Shown here: in pieces, positions 10,230-21,706 of the stretch
How the letters are laid out: the number at the start of each line of letters is the position of its first letter
Position numbering within the stretch: the stretch's first letter is position 1
NCBI GenBank assembly: GCA_949126835.1
Contig: OX421503.1
Coordinates: 2,313,001 to 2,377,000 of the forward strand
Direction of reading: 5' to 3'
Source: Anisus vortex
Lineage: Eukaryota > Mollusca > Gastropoda > Planorbidae
DNA length: 64,000 nucleotides
Program-made: the position numbers and the translations under genes
Notes under the pieces: model-generated
The model's input: only the letters and a program-made list of their open reading frames with translations
Database searches by the model: none
What the model was told of the DNA's origin: nothing

Positions 10230-13200
10230 CTAACAATGCAAAGTACTTAGCCTAGGAGTAATAATAAATGATACATTATCTTGGAAGTCACATATGCAAT
10301 GAATTTAAGAAAAACTCTTTCCAAACATTAGGCTTCATAAAAAGGAACTTATACAAATGTTATAAGAATAAAAAAACTAAAATGCTATCTCGCATTAGTT
10401 TGTACTACTATAATATGGGACACATTGACCAAAGAAAGCTTTCACATAGAAACAAATTGCAAAGCTTATTACTTGTGTGAATACTCGCAACTGATAAGAG
10501 TAGCACCAGTACTTAAATCACTTAACAAAGAAACAAATTGCAAAGCTTATTACTTGTGTGAATACTCACAACTGATAAGAGTAGCACCAGTACTTAAATC
10601 ACTAAACAAAGAAACAAATTGCAAAGCTTATTACTTGTGTGAATACTCACAACTGATAAGAGTAGCACCAGTACTTAAATCACTAAACAAAGAAACAAAT
10701 TGCAAAGCTTATTACTTGTGTGAATACTCGCAACTGATAAGAGTAGCACCAGTACTTAAATCACTAAACAAAGAAACAAATTGCAAAGCTTATTACTTGT
10801 GTGAATACTCGCAACTGATAAGAGTAGCACCAGTACTTAAATCACTAAACAAAGAAACAAATTGCAAAGCTTATTACTTGTGTGAATACTCACAACTGAT
10901 AAGAGTAGCACCAGTACTTAAATCACTAAACAAAGAAACAAATTGCAAAGCTTATTACTTGTGTGAATACTCACAACTGATAAGAGTAGCACCAGTACTT
11001 AAATCACTAAACAAAGAAACAAATTGCAAAGCTTATTACTTGTGTGAATACTCACAACTGATAAGAGTAGCACCAGTACTTAAATCACTAAACAAAGAAA
11101 CAAATTGCAAAGCTTATTACTTGTGTGAATACTCACAACTGATAAGAGTAGCACCAGTACTTAAATCACTAAACAAAGAAACAAATTGCAAAGCTTATTA
11201 CTTGTGTGAATACTTACAACTGATAAGAGTAGCACCAGTACTTAAATCACTAAACAAAGAAACAAATTGCAAAGCTTATTACTTGTGTGAATACTCACAA
11301 CTGATAAGAGTAGCACCAGTACTTAAATCACTAAACAAAGAAACAAATTGCAAAGCTTATTACTTGTGTGAATACTCACAACTGATAAGAGTAGCACCAG
11401 TACTTAAATCACTAAACAAAGAAACAAATTGCAAAGCTTATTACTTGTGTGAATACTCACAACTGATAAGAGTAGCACCAGTACTTAAATCACTAAACAA
11501 AGAAACAAATTGCAAAGCTTATTACTTGTGTGAATACTCACAACTGATAAGAGTAGCACCAGTACTTAAATCACTAAACAAAGAAACAAATTGCAAAGCG
11601 TATTACTTGTGTGAATACTCACAACTGATAAGAGTAGCACCAGTACTTAAATAACTAAACAAAGAAACAAATTGCAAAGCTTATTACTTGTGTGAATACT
11701 CACAACTGATAAGAGTAGCACCAGTACTTAAATCACTAAACAAAGAAACAAATTGCAAAGCTTATTACTTGTGTGAATACTCACAACTGATAAGAGTAGC
11801 ACCAGTACTTAAATAACTAAACAAAGAAACAAATTGCAAAGCTTATTACTTGTGTGAATACTCACAACTGATAAGAGTAGCACCAGTACTTAAATCACTA
11901 AACAAAGAAACAAATTGCAAAGCTTATTACTTGTGTGAATACTCGCAACTGATAAGAGTAGCACCAGTACTTAAATCACTAAACAAAGAAACAAATTGCA
12001 AAGCTTATTACTTGTGTGAATACTTGCAACTGATAAGAGTAGCACCAGTACTTAAATAACTAAACAAAGAAACAAATTGCAAAGCTTATTACTTGTGTGA
12101 ATACTCACAACTGATAAGAGTAGCACCAGTACTTAAATCACTAAACAAAGAAACAAATTGCAAAGCTTATTACTTGTGTGAATACTCACAACTGATAAGA
12201 GTAGCACCAGTACTTAAATAACTAAACAAAGAAACAAATTGCAAAGCTTATTACTTGTGTGAATACTCACAACTGATAAGAGTAGCACCAGTACTTAAAT
12301 CACTAAACAAAGAAACAAATTGCAAAGCTTATTACTTGTGTGAATACTCGCAACTGATAAGAGTAGCACCAGTACTTAAATCACTAAACAAAGAAACAAA
12401 TTGCAAAGCTTATTACTTGTGTGAATACTCACAACTGATAAGAGTAGCACCAGTACTTAAATCACTAAACAAAGAAACAAATTGCAAAGCTTATTACTTG
12501 TGTGAATACTCACAACTGATAAGAGTAGCACCAGTACTTAAATCACTAAACAAAGAAACAAATTGCAAAGCTTATTACTTGTGTGAATACTCACAACTGA
12601 TAAGAGTAGCACCAGTACTTAAATCACTAAACAAAGAAACAAATTGCAAAGCTTATTACTTGTGTGAATACTCACAACTGATAAGAGTAGCACCAGTACT
12701 TAAATCACTAAACAAAGAAACAAATTGCAAAGCTTATTACTTGTGTGAATACTTACAACTGATAAGAGTATCACCAGTACTTAAATCACTAAACAAAGAA
12801 ACAAATTTGCAAAGCTTATTACTTGTGTGAATACTCACAACTGATAAGAGTAGCACCAGTACTTAAATCACTAAACAAAGAAACAAATTGCAAAGCTTAT
12901 TACTTGTGTGAATACTCACAACTGATAAGAGTAGCACCAGTACTTAAATCACTAAACAAAGAAACAAATTGCAAAGCTTATTACTTGTGTGAATACTCAC
13001 AACTGATAAGAGTAGCACCAGTACTTAAATCACTAAACAAAGAAACAAATTGCAAAGCTTATTACTTGTGTGAATACTCACAACTGATAAGAGTAGCACC
13101 AGTACTTAAATCACTAAACAAAGAAACAAATTGCAAAGCGTATTACTTGTGTGAATACTCACAACTGATAAGAGTAGCACCAGTACTTAAATAACTAAAC

Positions 13201-13840
13201 AAAGAAACAAATTGCAAAGCTTATTACTTGTGTGAATACTCACAACTGATAAGAGTAGCACCAGTACTTAAATCACTAAACAAAGAAACAAATTGCAAAG
13301 CTTATTACTTGTGTGAATACTCACAACTGATAAGAGTAGCACCAGTACTTAAATAACTAAACAAAGAAACAAATTGCAAAGCTTATTACTTGTGTGAATA
13401 CTCACAACTGATAAGAGTAGCACCAGTACTTAAATTACTAAACAAAGAAACAAATTGCAAAGCTTATTACTTGTGTGAATACTCACAACTGATAAGAGTA
13501 GCACCAGTACTTAAATCACTAAACCTAGAAACACTAGAGCATATAAGACCAATCAGTAAAGTAGAAATAATACACAATAAAGAAATAAAATACAAGAACA
13601 ACCATGTGTAAAGCTCAGATAAACGTAAGGACAAAATTACTTTCCTAATCATTTTAAGGATAAAAAATGCATCAGAATAGCTTTTTTTCCGATCATCAGG
13701 TCATTTAATGGGTTGCCTGAACAAACCAGGAAAACCATTAAAGTAACATCATTTAAAACACTTTTAAAATACAAGATTACACAGACCACTTTGCGCATTG
13801 GAAGAAAAAATCTTTTTTGTAAAAGAATATAAGAATACAT
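10230..13840 (+). mobile_element. LINE family A copy swollen by a minisatellite
   Basis: The 5' part (10230-10448) reads a degraded reverse-transcriptase C-terminal region, with FQTLGFIKRNLYKCYKN, related to the conserved LGFI.RNL.....K segment that precedes the (Y)RR(A)ARFV motif. The 3' part (13508-13840) continues SLNLETLEHIRPISKVEI, then the family A terminal ORF and UTR (NGLPEQTRKT-like, near 13710-13740). Between them 81 bp of this coding sequence has been multiplied into a 3.1-kb array. Without the array the copy would be about 0.6 kb. Frameshifts and stops make it non-functional. Confidence 0.75.
10449..13529 (+). repeat. 81-bp minisatellite, about 38 copies
   Basis: The unit starts near AAACAAATTGCAAAGC and is 81 bp, or 27 codons, so the LINE frame stays open across copies (uninterrupted from 10425 to 11651). 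Copies are nearly identical; rare variants are GCTT to GCGT, CTCACAA to CTTACAA or CTCGCAA, and AAATCAC to AAATAAC, the last creating in-frame TAA stops (11652, 11814, 12057, 12219, 13192, 13354). One base is inserted near 12807. The same variant combination recurs about 1539-1540 bp apart, so a block of 19 units was duplicated. No host function is suggested; the protein-like frame is inherited from the LINE. Confidence 0.95.
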
Positions 13841-13869
13841 AAAGAAAAACACATCAATATGTCTTTATC

Positions 13870-13970
13870 CAGGTCCATAATCTGGCGGGGAAACAAGAGG
13901 CACTCCTTTCAACTGTAAAACGACGAAATCTGAGATGGTTTGGTCATACTGTAAAGCATTACTCCTAGGC
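13870..13970 (+). mobile_element. LINE family B ORF2 fragment
   Basis: Reads GKQEALLSTVKRRNLRWFGH, the conserved STVKRR.L.WFGH motif near the C-terminus of many non-LTR reverse transcriptases. Short, isolated fragment. Confidence 0.6.
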
Positions 13971-14032
13971 AGGGGCGAAGCCACATAAGAGGGGGCGGGG
14001 AGAGGCCTGGCCCCCAAATGACATTTTTTGAA

Positions 14033-14272
14033 GCCGGTTGGTCCAGCGGTTAGTTCACCTGACTGTCAACCAAAAAACAACTGACGCGTCGCGGGTTCTA
14101 TCCCTGCCACCGACAGATCCTTGTCGCCCTGCAGGAGTTTTGGGACTATAGGACGTAAATACTGAGTTTTTATCACGAGTCGTCTAACTGGCAGCAGAGA
14201 AACCTCTCACAGATTTATAATCTTCTAGAGCGCACTGAGCATGCTAAAATAATGCATTATTATTATTATTTT
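14033..14272 (+). mobile_element. tRNA-derived SINE, copy 2
   Basis: Starts GCCGGTTGGTCCAGCGG (A box), with CGGGTTCTATCCC (B box) at about 14093, then a body with CTGCAGGAGTTTTGGG and GGACGTAAAT, a TTTATAATCTTCTAGAG segment, and a TTATTATTATT tail. The tRNA-like head matches copies at 4554-4726 and 57780-57894. Confidence 0.85.
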
Positions 14273-15189
14273 GGAATTTTTATATTATTTTTTTTGAAGT
14301 TGAAATGTTTGAATTTGTGGGAAAAACAACAAACAAACGACTATTCAATCGATCCTTATGTGTAATAATATGTGTCTATAAAATCCAGTGGCATTCAAAA
14401 AAATTTTTGCGAATAAATATTCTATAATTATTGCCACCTTGGTTTAGCAAAAGATTGTTCAGCAAAAACGTCGTACATCATTTTATGCGGTAAAGCTTGC
14501 TGTGCAGCAAAGACATTGTGGATGCCTTTAATTATTCGATATGTTGATGTAGAAGGGACAATTTAATTCACAAGTGCTTCTTGGACTATGATGCATGCCA
14601 AACATACACTACTCAAACCTTGTAAAACACACGTATGAAACGTCTTTAAAAGCACAATTAGCAACGCAAATGATTAAGGGTAAAATTTTTGATCTAGCAT
14701 AAAACACAGATGGACATTTCAATGGCCTTCAAACTCTTGTAAAAGAAAATAAACCCTTTTCCTCCGTCCACTGCTGAGCCCTCAAGCTAAGCCTTGTCGT
14801 TGTTGAAGTTTTAAAGAATAATAATTTACTACGCCGGTGCTTTCTGTATGTTCAAAACATTTACAACACTGCAATAACATCTAGCAAGAGAAGAAATATG
14901 CTTCATGATATTGTTTGAGATGCTTGAAGCTGGTAACTTCAGATTGGCCGTGGAATGAATCAATAACAGAATATAACTGTCTGTTATCCGTTGTAAAGAC
15001 CAGCTCAAATCAATTACTAATCGAGCAATCTCTACTTTGTATATCCTAAAAACAAGATTGCATACTTTTAGAGTGAGCGAATTGATAGTAACTATGATAT
15101 TGATTTACATTGAAAATGGACCAAAAACATAATATAGATGTTATTAATTATTTCATGCAAATGTCATGTAAGCCTCAAGTAGATCTAAA
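14273..15189. other. No gene seen
   Basis: Between the SINE and a GC-richer repeat. A patch at 14700-14790 (GATGGACATTTCAATG and following) resembles 61270-61310 and may be an old repeat copy. Nothing else could be supported. Confidence 0.4.
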
Positions 15190-15265
15190 TAAAACGACGT
15201 ACGGTGGATGAGCGAAGCGCGTTCAACTGGAATACCGAAAGTCCGCGTTCGAATTATGGCTAAAT
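15190..15265 (+). mobile_element. tRNA-like head of a probable SINE
   Basis: GGTGGATGAGCGAAGCGCG resembles a class II tRNA 5' half or A box, and CGCGTTCGAATTATGG a B box. The arms do not fold into a full cloverleaf, so this is a tRNA-derived repeat rather than a working tRNA gene. The GC-rich sequence after it, to about 15568, may be the body of the same repeat. Confidence 0.45.
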
Positions 15266-15585
15266 CCAGGATTTGTTCACAAGCGTCTCTAGTATGCAGT
15301 TGCCATTGAAAATGGTTAAAGCTGCACTTCTGTACCCATATGCCTCTAAGTAGCGAAATGTGGAAACCACTGATACGCTCCGTTTAAGAGTGTGTTGTGT
15401 GGTGTGCATCTGTCGTATTCGACGATGACCTTCTTCTTCTGCGTTCCATTTTACTTTCCTTTGCTATGTCAGACTTGCAGCCCTGTTTCTCTTATGAATT
15501 GGGCTGTTGTTTGTAAGGTTGACTTTAGGCCCGAGAGCATGTCTTCCAAGGTGGCTCCTTGAGGTCAGGTCTGGTTACGGGACTC

Positions 15586-16043
15586 CAAAGGGTCCATCCT
15601 CCTTTGAGAGTGCCCACAGAATGATACGTGAGTGGGAGACAAGACAATGGATTAAGAATTGGGACGAGTCCGACAATGGTCGCGGTGTGTGGCAGCAACT
15701 AAAACTGCCAAATCGAGCTGATCCGTGGTGGAAACTCCGCAGTAGAGAACAGGCAACGATTGCCCAGTTCCGGACAGGACACTGTCCTATTGGTGCCTAA
15801 TTCGGACGATTTAAACCGAATTTCGATTCGCGGTGTCGACATTGCTTTGAAGCAGAAGAGACGGTCGTTCATTTGCTTTTAGACTGCCGTGCCTTGCAGG
15901 AGGAAAGAGTGGATGGGAACGGTCAACTGTTTGCACCGAACCTATACGGTGATCTAGCTGTGCTACGTAGTACAAGTGTGCTTGTCCTCCGAATCCTAAG
16001 AGATTAGTCTCGATTCGATCACTCCGGTGAAGTGAGGTTTAAA
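15586..16043 (+). mobile_element. 5'-truncated LINE (family C) with 17-bp TSD
   Basis: The insert begins in the C-terminal part of a reverse transcriptase ORF (KGPSSFESAHRMIREWETRQ, then AQFRTGHCPIGA). After one nonsense codon in place of a likely Tyr it continues FGRFKPNFDSRCRHCFEAEE and HLLLDCRALQEER. The C-x2-C...H-x4-C arrangement is the zinc-knuckle-like end of LINE ORF2 that follows RNase H-type domains. The ORF ends at RD with TAG, followed by a short 3' UTR. The 17-bp direct repeat GTCTGGTTACGGGACTC lies immediately on both sides (15569-15585 and 16044-16060), a classic target-primed insertion mark. The host sequence is itself a GC-rich repeat. Confidence 0.85.
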
Positions 16044-16060
16044 GTCTGGTTACGGGACTC

Positions 16061-17124
16061 TCTGTGGAGTTGACACCATTGCAGCGTGTGCTCTGCATTT
16101 TGGAGTCCAGTGCCACAGTGGCACTCAGGCTTGTAACTTAGGCCAAAGCAGTCAGCATCCTAAGTATTTGAGATGTGGTTAATCGGTGCGTTCGAAAGTG
16201 ACTGTCTTGCTGCAGGACCAGATAACCTTAACTCGTGGATTCAGGTCTGGCCTACGTCTCTCCGGGAGCACATATACAGACTGAAAATATTAATATCAGT
16301 AAAATGGACACAGTTAAAAAATAAGTCAGATTGTTAGAAAAAATATGTCCAATCAGTTGAAAAGCATTCATTTATTATATTAAAGATATCACAAACACAA
16401 TATTGAAAAGAGTATTAAGAAAAGATGTAGGCCTAACTCATTTTACCTTCAATGAAGGCACATGCCCATCATGGCTCAAATTCGCTCTGGTCACCATTAA
16501 TTGTCAGTGATCGCAAACTTTTTTGGCCTTGATCTGAATTTCGGCTTGGCTGCCAAGCTTCAAAGATCTGAAAACACAAAGCATTACCAGTTGTACTTAA
16601 CACATTTATCTTTATATAAAATTGTGTTTACCAATATGGACTTAATTACCAAGAGCTGGACAGACGTAGCAACACATTAAAGTTAATGATATCTTAATCT
16701 AAGACGTCAATTAGGCCAATACTATTATAGTCAATGCTACCCTACAAAACAAGAGAAGTCTGCAAAACTGATTTCTCACTAGATGCTAGAAAATACAAAA
16801 TATAATAATATTGTAATACCATATTTGATTAGAAATAGCATAAAAAACACCAAATTTATCCCTATCCTATATAACCTAACAGATACTAAGTATCTATTAC
16901 TAAGTCGATCGAATCCGAATTGCCTCTTCTACCGAAATATTTATCATGTAGACAAAAAATTACTGATTAAAATTGAGATGTTTCTTTGGTATCTTTATTA
17001 AACAACTATCCTTTTTAACTTAATCTTGTATAACGTTAGACCAATTGAAGCATTTCTACTCTAAAAAAAAGATCGTATCCTTTTCAAGATCGGAGCTTGT
17101 TTGTAGAATGTGTAAAAGAGATGC
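16061..17124. other. Repeat-like flank, then no gene seen
   Basis: 16061-16270 is GC-rich and continues the sequence interrupted by the LINE insertion. From 16280 onward it is AT-rich. A pol II-like small exon or RNA gene was not found. Confidence 0.4.
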
Positions 17125-17370
17125 GCAGTCAAATATAATCTGTAATATTATATACGATAAGATAAGACAAGTAAATGAGGTTGTCCAAGTGCGATTTATC
17201 AACGACATCGGCCATCACGAGGTTCTACTCAGCGCCATTAAGTGCAAAAAAACGGGCATGTGGCGAGATTCGAAAGCATGGCGAAAACCACCCTACAGGT
17301 CACTGTGCAGGGTAAAAGAAAGAGAGGCAGGCAGAAGAGACGAGAAGAGGCTTGTCTCTTGCCGATTTTC
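17125..17370 (+). mobile_element. LINE family A tail followed by family B ORF2 end
   Basis: A family A-style tail (TAATCTGTAATATTATA and GATAAGATAAGA) precedes a stretch reading GKRKRGRQKRR, the conserved QG(K/R)RKRGRQ(K/R)RRWED motif of non-LTR ORF2 C-termini, then a degraded RAARDRVEW. The sequence from ACAAGTAAATGAGG to the KRGRQ region is repeated at 63813-64000. Confidence 0.7.
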
Positions 17371-17545
17371 AGAGGGCGGCGCGGGACCGAGTCGAGTGGC
17401 ATGGATTGGGTTTCCTGAACAAACCAGGAAAACCAGTAACTTATAATCATTTAAAACATTAATAAAAATGCAAGACTAGACTCGGACCACGGATGAGCGT
17501 AGGACGCAACAATCTTCTTTATAGAAGGAATGTCTGTAATATATA
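17371..17545 (+). mobile_element. LINE family A 3' end, fused to family B
   Basis: Reads GFPEQTRKTSNL, the same end as the NGLPEQTRKTSN of family A, then the GACGCAACAATCTTCTTTAT UTR and a TAAGATAAGATA tail. It joins the family B fragment directly after the GAGTGG of its RVEW codons. Confidence 0.75.
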
Positions 17546-18319
17546 AGATAAGATATTCGTTGAATAGTCAAAAAATGGTGCCCCAACGACCCTTGGGTTA
17601 GGGGATTGGTAAAGGTGAAATTAAGGACACAAGAAATGAGCTATTTGTAATCAAAATCAAATTTGAATGATAAAAATAACCAGTATGCAACGCAAAATAT
17701 TATATTTGTAAATGTGTTAAATAGTGCGCTCCTGTACTGTTTCTTTTGAAAGGAAGTTTTTAGATTTAGGACAGACGTTTGTTTGTCTACGAAAAGCAAA
17801 CATTGATTTTCATAAAACTGACAATGAACATGACTCTATTCTAAATATTTACGATCAAGTTTGAAGTTCAGGAATGATGGATCTTTTACATTTTTATGTT
17901 CTAATATAAAATAGGCCAAAAGGTAATTTAGTTCGACTTTATCTTCACTACAGTTAGTTCTTTAAATAGTTTATCTTTTGTTTTGCATGAAGCATAAGTA
18001 GGCTATGTGTCTAAGGAATGTTTTTTTTTAAGTTAACTAACGCGTTCAACTGTACAAATATGTTTTCCCGTAATTTTCTATATTCTTGAGTAAAAATATG
18101 CAAATTTGACCTTTTTAAAAAAAAAATTGTTATGTGAACTCATTACCCGCAACGTTATGAGCTTTCTAAAAAATATTATAGACTTAAAAATGTTACACGC
18201 AGAAAGAAACAAGTTGTACATTTTTAGAAACCAAAATACAACAAAAAGTCATTGTGTTCATACAAAAAGATGATTCCGACTTTTTTTTTAAAACATTATA
18301 GTACTAATATATTTTTGCC
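17546..18319. other. No gene seen
   Basis: AT-rich, with poly-A and poly-T tracts. Nothing supported. Confidence 0.45.
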
Positions 18320-18666
18320 GCATGCCATTGCTGAAGGTTAGCGGCCTCGACACGTCTGCTAGGTTTTGTCTTTTGCTCTTTCACGCCTTATTGCATGTAC
18401 GACAAACACAAATGGATCTCGTAAAACTAAATGTTCATACGTATAGTATTGGCGGAGACTTCAACTCGAAATCACCGGCCTGGTACTATGATGACGCCGA
18501 TTCCTTGGGACGAAATGTTGAGGAGCTATATAACAGCTTCCGATTACAGAGTACAGACACCCAACCTCTCTATTGGCACAAGGGAAACAAAAGCGAAAAG
18601 GGGCCAGTTCTCACGCTTGTGAGTACTGATTTGGCTGCTGAAACCGCTGAGATATGTTGGAAGTGA
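18320..18666 (+). pseudogene. LINE endonuclease-domain fragment
   Basis: Contains IGGDFNSKSPAWYYDDADSL followed by RNVEELYNSFRLQSTDTQP and KGPVLTLVSTDLAA. GDFN and the AW..D context are hallmarks of the apurinic-like endonuclease domain (exonuclease-endonuclease-phosphatase fold) that nicks the target DNA in non-LTR retrotransposons. Only about a third of the domain is present, with no upstream catalytic blocks, so it is a broken piece. It may belong to the family with the C-terminus at 15586-16043. Confidence 0.7.
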
Positions 18667-18954
18667 TCAGGATTTCTATTTACTTTATATTGCTATACGT
18701 CAACAATATATATAATTATATAGAAGTGTTGGAAACATACTGTAAGTGTCTAAAATGAAAAACCTGACGCACCTTCAGGCTCTTATGTCTAGGTCGCAGA
18801 CCAGATTTACCAATAAGCTAAACAAGCTATAGCTTAGGGCCCCCACTATCTTGGGGGCCCCAAAATAAAACAAAATTGTTGGAGTGAGCAATTTTCATAT
18901 GATATATACTTAAATATACAGCATCATTATTATAATATATATAAATACTAAATG

Positions 18955-21290
18955 GCAGTTCTGGAAAAATATTCTTGAACGAGTTACGGCAGTTATATTT
19001 ACTAGGGCAGACTGTGGTTCACCTTTCAGAGTAGATAAGGAAACAATTGGTTCTCTTCACAATGACAATTTCCTTGAAATACTCGAACTTATAGCAAACT
19101 TTGAGCATTTTCTAGCAAGCCATATAAAAAATGGGATTAAAGGATCAGGTGTCACATCTTATCTTTCTAAAGCAATATGTGATGAATGTATCCAAATTAT
19201 GCCACATTAAGTAAGAGACTCAGTCTTGGATGATTTAAGAAGTGCAGGGTACCCCAGTTCATCTGTAGATTTCACTCCAGACCGGTCCCATATTGATCAT
19301 CTAACTGTTATTGCGAGGTATGTTTCACCAGATGATGAGCTTTCAATTGAACGTTTTCTAACTTTCCTACAGACAGATGGGTAGCCACACAGGGAAAAGC
19401 TTGGCTCGGATGGTGCACACGTACCTTACAAATGAGTGCAAAATAGATGTTAGTAAGTGTCGAGGCCAGTCATATGATAATGCTGCCAATATGTCTGGCA
19501 AATACAAGGGTATGCAAGAAAAAATATTGAAGATTAACAAGTATGCTATGTATAGTCCATGTGGTGGTTATTCCTTGAATTATGTTGGTAGAGCAGCAGT
19601 TGTTTAGTTGCAGTAAACTTTTTTGAAATTGTTCAGAAATTATATAATTTCTAATCACCATCTACACATAGATGGACAGTACCGGTACAGTTGTTTTTTT
19701 TTCAAAGATGATTCAAAAGTTCCAAAGTCTTTGTCAAATACTAATACTAAATGGGAAGCACATTCAATTACCACAAGTACAATACTTGATAGTTTTGATG
19801 GAATAATTTCTGCAATGCATCAGCTGCATTGACAGTCTTAATTAGGTGCGACCTTTTGATTTGGGATGAGCGTGAACTTCCGGTGAAATTTACCGCCATT
19901 TTCGTAAATAAAAACCATGCTTTTCGTGCTGTTCGACAATTGATTTCAACATCGACAGCCAGTTCTGGTATTTTAGAAATATACAACGACTACAAGATTA
20001 GTTATGCGGAATCCGTTTTTAACATCAAAAGTGAGAAGGCGAAAATTAATACTCATAGTTTTAGTCGCGTTTGGTTAAATTTAGCTTTTGTTTTTAAAAT
20101 AAGTTAGTCAAGAGTGCGTCCTTGGTAATTAAAAAAACACAATGCGGAAATTCATAAAAAACAACAACACGAAAATTATATTGAAAAAGCAATTAGTTAG
20201 GGATTATAAATAGGCGATTCTTCAAATCTGACATTCACAACCAATCGTTTTCTTTTGGCGCCATCTTTTGGAAATGAACTAAAATTTAATTCTCTACATA
20301 TTTTCGTAATCTACAATCAGTAACATAGCACACATGGCAGACATGTTTTTTTTTATAATGTGATCGAATCGACCGGAAATGTTTTTTCTTGTGAACTTTT
20401 ATGCATGCATACACGTTCAGACTTGTCAGTTTTGATACTACAGAGAAAGGCGAAACGAAACTCAAGCCATAACAATTTTTAATAAAATGGAGAAGTTTGA
20501 ATTTATGGTAATGTTGGAGTGGAGTTACTTTCTGGATGAATTTCACAAGACTAGTTAATCACTGCAAGACCCCCAAATTAGTCTAGAAGTATGTAGAAAA
20601 TTGTATGTTTCACTTTCGGATTTTGTTAAATGTTCCAGTGATATGTTCGATCATTTTGAAGAAAAAGCAAAGGAAAAATTGCCTGATGTTGATTATAAAA
20701 AAAGAATATATAGAAGAAGGCATATCAATGATGTTGAAGATGATGCTTCAGAGAACCTTGAGCCAAGAGCCAAGTTCAGAATCAAAACATTTATACCTGT
20801 GTCAAATGCATTACAGTCAAGTGTGGCACAGAGGGCCTGAGTATATAATGATGATGTAAAAAGTGTTTATTCATAACAAAATTAGAAGGTACAAAAGAAG
20901 AGATTCGTGAAGGAGCTAGTGCTTTATGCCCAAAATAACCTGAAGATGTTGACATGAATCTTGTTGGAGAAGTCAAGCATTTTCATCAATATTTTGGACA
21001 TAGTCAAGCCTTTGGTGCAGAGGAACATGATAGTCTGACACATCAGGATCTGTATAGGGTACGTTTTAACGATCATGTCCCATCAGCATTCTCTAATGTA
21101 GAAGCAATGTTGAGATTGCGTTTTAGTATGGTGGTTGCTAATTGCTCTGGAGAAATAACATATTTCAGCTGAAGAGGATAGGATAAACAATGAATGTAGA
21201 AGAACAAAGACTCAAGATAAATTATACTCCCTCAGTCTAGTGTCCATAGAAAAGTGACAAACTACGCAGTTTATCGTTTAATGATGATAA
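18955..21290 (+). pseudogene. hAT transposase pseudogene (ZMYM1/DUF4371-like)
   Basis: Fragments in order: an N-terminal part around LIANFEHFLASHIKNGIK (19085-19140); RDSVLDDLRSAGYPSSSVDF-like residues; a block with CRGQSYDNAANMSGKYKGM (19458-19515), a hallmark of ZMYM1-like hAT transposases; KAKEKLPDVDYKKRI and AKFRIKTFIPV (20660-20800); and a C-terminal dimerisation part with FSNVEAMLRLRFSMVVANCS (21093-21150), followed by decayed KLRSLSF near 21270. The gene has several frameshifts and stops, including TAA after QIMPH at 19207 and TAG after QTDG, so no active transposase is made. Confidence 0.85.
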
Positions 21291-21706
21291 CAAAAGCAAG
21301 AAATAAAATTTGTTAGTGTTTTATAATTCACTAATCTAAGAGATTAGATAATAAGCTTTTGTAAATTGTGCATTTTAAAAGAACTTTTGTTTCTTTTTAC
21401 CAGAGTTTGCATTTTTAAGTTTGTTATGAATAAAAATAATTTTGAATTAAAGATGTATTACTTCAATATCTATATCATAGGTTCTCAACGGGGGCGATAT
21501 CGCCCCCCAGGGGGCGATGAGAAGCAATAGGGGGGCGATACCATTCCCGGGGGCGATTGGGGGGCGATGAAGGGCAAATGGGCGGTACAAACGTACCTGC
21601 AATAATTTCAACACCTCAGCTATTTGAATCGATTAGTTTTTGGATAAAATATGATGTAAACGTAAGTGCTACTAAATATCTAAAATCCCCCAACAGTAGG
21701 CATACA

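Noticed and set aside
10425..11654. 409-codon ORF of 27-residue repeats as a repetitive protein gene
   Set aside because: The frame is open only because the 81-bp minisatellite unit is a multiple of three; it lies within a LINE fragment and lacks a plausible start, end or splice context.
10449..13529. CRISPR array
   Set aside because: Units are contiguous and nearly identical with no unique spacers, and the DNA is clearly eukaryotic.
15190..15265. tRNA-Leu-like gene
   Set aside because: No complete cloverleaf; looks like the head of a SINE.
15507..15800. 97-codon gene starting MFVRLTLGPRACLP
   Set aside because: The first third is sequence before the LINE insertion point and the remainder is truncated LINE ORF2; the fusion is accidental.
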